The notes under the pieces are model-generated. The model saw nothing but the letters and a program-made list of their open reading frames with translations, did no database searches and had not been told where the DNA came from. The position numbers were made by a program, and so were the translations under genes. DNA of 64,000 bases from Aplysia californica. Taxonomy: Eukaryota > Mollusca > Gastropoda > Aplysiida > Aplysiidae. This document shows positions 61,121 to 64,000 of the stretch, one piece after another (the first letter of the stretch is position 1; each line of letters opens with the position of its first letter). The stretch lies in assembly GCF_000002075.1 (NCBI RefSeq), contig NW_004798054.1:23044-87043 (forward strand), read 5' to 3'.

Positions 61121-61599
61121 TTAAAAAGTCCACATATTCGGAAACAGTTTAGTTCTTGTTTAGTATGCATTCATTCTTCCGGTTTCAACAAATTTGTTTG
61201 CCGGTTAGCTCATCCAATTATTCTAGGATTCTAGGCCATCTAGGCCTAGGCCTATTAACTATTTATTATTGTGCTTGTTTTTAAGCTTCAAGTTGTTGAG
61301 ATGCTGAGAAATTATACAATGAATAATACTGCAAATTAGTGTTATTAAATATATTGTTAAATTTAATGACAAAAGAGTATTTTTTCTGATCAAATTTACC
61401 TTTCACCTTACAAGTCAATAAACAGGTTTGAAATCTGGCTAGGTTTTCCACACGTGTTATTGTTTACTTCCGTTTAGCTGTCTCTTGACTAGTCTTGACT
61501 CTTCTCTCAAGTTCTCATCTGTCTTTGGCCAGACATGTAAGTATGGGAGAATGGGTCAGTTTTATATGTTCGACTCTTGATGAAATCACCGGGGTAAGA

Positions 61600-62033
61600 T
61601 TGAAGAATACCGGACCAGCGGACTGACTTTGCCTATGTCTGAACTTTACGAATTCATAATTTTCCCGTTTTTAATATCTGTCAATGGAGAATCTCGGACC
61701 GGTAGATCTATTGATAGTCGGCGCTTTTTCGGTAGTTCCCACCCCCCTTATTTGATTGAGCCTGACCTACATCTAGATCTATATACGTTTGATTCGCGGC
61801 AAGCTAAGATATCAAACCTAACAACTGCAAAACATTAAATTGTGGTAAAATTGAAACCCCCCTACTCTTGGGGCCAATACCGGCGAATAACAAATGCGGG
61901 GTGGGAACTACCGAAAAAGCGCCGAATAGTCTATTCATTCCTGACACCCCCCCCCCCTCCTCCATCCCAACCACCCGCCCCACCTACCCCACTTTCTCGC
62001 TCAATAATGTACGAGTGGTCCGGTATTCTTCAA
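61600..62033. mobile_element. Palindromic (fold-back type) element
   Basis: Two nested perfect inverted repeats: outer TTGAAGAATACCGGACCA (61600-61617) against 62016-62033 (18/18), and inner CGGCGCTTTTTCGGTAGTTC... (61719-61745) against 61898-61924 (27/27). The loop carries a C-rich run. No coding capacity. Target duplication is not evident. Confidence 0.7.
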
Positions 62034-62080
62034 GGCCACCTCTATTCTCACCCCGGGTGAGAATAGTGCAGGCGGGTCTT

Positions 62081-62497
62081 GTGGCTATTCTCACCCGGTG
62101 CGCGTGTCAACAAATTTTGCGTTCACCCTAAACCACAGAATTCTACACTGTGATAAGAGAAAAATTGTAGAATTCTGTGCTGTGAACAAACGTTCCATTA
62201 CAACTGTACTTGTAGCCTACTAAAAGCGTACAATTTTGTCTGTGGGCAGTGGAGAGAGAGAGAACAAAACAAAATGGCGACCCGCGTAGTTCGGCTCGAT
62301 TCGAAAAGTTAAATAGCCGTAGCATCTTTGTAGACAACCAAATTAATTTACTTTTGTGTTTTAACATCATTTTTTAACTTTGTTTTGGTCAATTTGATCG
62401 TCCACACCGATAGACAGTATTCAGAAAGAGACAGAGAGAGAGAGAAGAGGGGAGGAGTAGATCTTGCGAGAACTTCCGGGCGGGTGAGAATAGCCAC
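62081..62497 (+). mobile_element. MITE, GTGGCTATTCTCAC family, copy 3
   Basis: Clear inverted ends, GTGGCTATTCTCACCCG (62081-62097) and CGGGTGAGAATAGCCAC (62481-62497), 17 of 17. The interior shares GTTCACCCTAAACCACAGAA and the AAAATGGCGACCCGCGTAGT unit with the other copies. Just outside, CTATTCTCACCCCGGGTGAG at 62042 is a small palindrome made of the same end sequence, perhaps a remnant of another copy. Confidence 0.75.
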
Positions 62498-62670
62498 TTT
62501 CATTCTTCAATCTTCCCATCACCGGTCCAAATCACCTTGTCTCCAAACACTTTGGTAAATTTTTACTTTCACTCCCGCACACAGGTGCACTGCTTCAGGA
62601 CTTCAGGGGTCAAACTGCAGTACTGAGGCACTGTTTCAAACTGTTTGCTGCAGATCACAAATAAAGCGGA

Positions 62671-62837
62671 AGGACTTCCGGAACGAGCGACCACCCCATC
62701 AAACACAATAAAGAAGAGGCCTAACCCTAACTCCTAACCCTACCCCAACCCCTAGATCTACCCCTACTGCGGCCCTACCCCTAGCCCTCAATTCTGCTCT
62801 GTCTTGTCTTGTAGTGGTGGCTCGTTACGGAAGTCCT
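62671..62837. mobile_element. Small inverted-repeat element with telomere-like core
   Basis: AGGACTTCCGGAACGAGC at the left is inverted, with a small change, as GCTCGTTACGGAAGTCCT at the right (to 62837). The core contains CCTAACCCTAACTCCTAACC, a degenerate telomere-like stretch, and a C-rich tail. The left half recurs at 53363-53412. Confidence 0.55.
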
Positions 62838-63134
62838 CCCAATAAAGTAAAGCCATCGCAAATCAATTATTTTCAAGAAAATTTCAAATCTAACTGTAAA
62901 ATATCACATTATGGGTTAAAACGGGGGCATTTTTTGCATGAAATTCAATTTCTAGAGCTAGAAATCTAGAGATTTTTAAATGTCTGAATATTCAGATACT
63001 TCAGTCGTGGTTGGGGCAATGTTCCCGGACATACTCCATTTGAAAATACACCTCCAAAAGGTACTGCGAGAAAACAAGACTGCTCGACCTTGGCAGTAAC
63101 CTATTTTGCATTTAGTCACCCAGCAAAAAGTAAA

Positions 63135-63600
63135 ACGAAGTGGCTAGCCGTACAAGACTTAGATCTAGGTTTGGCCCTATCGACTCAAGCCTTTTAAGTA
63201 CACAGGTCTCATTAGATCTAGATCTAGTAATTATTCTCAGGTTCAAATACATGCAAGTCAGTGAGGCACCTTTTGGTTTTGTCTGAAATACAAATACTTT
63301 AGGCATTGCAAACTAAAATTTTCATTTACAATTCAGCCATCAATATTAAGTACGGCTAGCCTGGCTGTCTACCCATACTTAAGTACGGCTAGACTTTAGC
63401 CGTACTTAAACTTAAGTACTGCTAGACTGCCAGTCTAGCATTACTTATCTTAGGCCCTATTAACATTAGAATACAGGAGATTTAAATACATGCACTGTCA
63501 TTAAGGCACCTGGTTTCGTCTCAAATACAAATACTTTAGTTAGTTACTGCACAGTAAGATTTATATTTACAATTCAGTAGGCCTATTTTTTTTTTTAACG
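63135..63600 (-). repeat. TACGGCTAGAC repeat element, right copy (inverted)
   Basis: On minus this follows the block at 1540-1990 closely but holds an extra internal duplication of the spacer (GAATTGTAAATATAAAT ... AAAGTATTTGTATTT occurs twice). Palindromic words such as AGTCTAGCCGTACTTAAGTA are clustered at 63350-63440. Confidence 0.55.
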
Positions 63601-64000
63601 GAGTGTCTACGTACACGGTAACCGGGCACGTAGTCTCAGGGTCTGTGTACACGGTAACCGGGCACGTAGTCTCAGGGCCTACGTACATGGTAACCGGAAG
63701 GTTCAAGAAATAGTTCACTCTGCCAAAAAGAGTATCACTTTTATTGTTTTTCAAACAAGTAGGGTAACGCTATTCGCAAAGTTCGTGCTTTTTCGAAGAG
63801 GGTGCACTAGGGTCAACCGCTCTGTAGTCCAGCATGATAATCACTAAATTTCATAACAGAGCGTCCAGTAAACCTTTACTTAAATTGCTTTCGTTACCAC
63901 CAAGAAATTTGTCAGTAATTGTCTGATAACGCAACAATTATTGTAACATGCAGGATCAGCATTACAAATGTGGTGTCGCCATGAAAATAAATCAAAATTT
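63600..64000 (-). mobile_element. Partial copy of the nested-transposon family
   Basis: CTACGTACACGGTAACCGGG and GCACGTAGTCTCAGG are repeated two and a half times with a period near 44 nt (63606-63697), like the modules at 43020-43090 and 43395-43450. Further on, the complement of TTGGTGGTAACGAAAGC at 63888-63909 matches 41835-41860 in the first nested element. The copy runs off the window end. Confidence 0.5.

Noticed and set aside
61629-62131. Open frames with a poly-Pro run
   Set aside because: They lie in a palindromic element and a poly-C run, without protein-like composition.

Overview
The window is animal nuclear DNA: AT-rich, with long introns bounded by GT..AG and dense interspersed repeats. 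It holds two recognisable host genes that converge, RPGRIP1L on + and EMC4 on -. Frequent AGATCT/TCTAGA strings, the palindrome TAGGCCTA, and the mix of short inverted-repeat elements, tRNA-type SINEs and CR1-like LINEs suggest a mollusc, probably a marine gastropod. That placement is inferred from sequence flavour, not from a marker gene.

Layout. 1-5347: upstream flank of RPGRIP1L, with a candidate promoter near 520-620 and several repeats. 5348-46195: RPGRIP1L. I could follow 37 coding exons from ATG (5372) to TGA (46193-46195). All splice phases agree and total 4221 nt (1406 residues): an N-terminal coiled coil, two C2-type blocks, an acidic disordered linker and a conserved C-terminal domain. 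Its introns carry SINEs, a hAT-like element with an internal triplication, MITEs, LINE fragments, a large minisatellite, and two TA-flanked Tc1/mariner-like (pogo-type) elements. One of these holds a LINE fragment and the other two further transposons. 46196-50050: intergenic, with both 3' ends. 50769-60822 (-): EMC4, five coding exons, 172 residues. 60823-64000: repeat-rich flank with a palindromic element, more MITE copies and copies of families already seen at the left end and at 40-44 kb.

Functionally the two genes are unrelated neighbours: a ciliary transition-zone scaffold and a subunit of the ER membrane protein complex. The most interesting signals are in the repeats. A SINE sits exactly at the RPGRIP1L exon 27 acceptor and its target-site duplication copies that acceptor. 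A 3.9-kb element in EMC4 intron 1 has a perfect 24-bp terminal inverted repeat and repeated subterminal motifs at both ends, and I do not recognise its family. A 755-bp element carries two nested related insertions. No LTR element or virus-like element was recognised.
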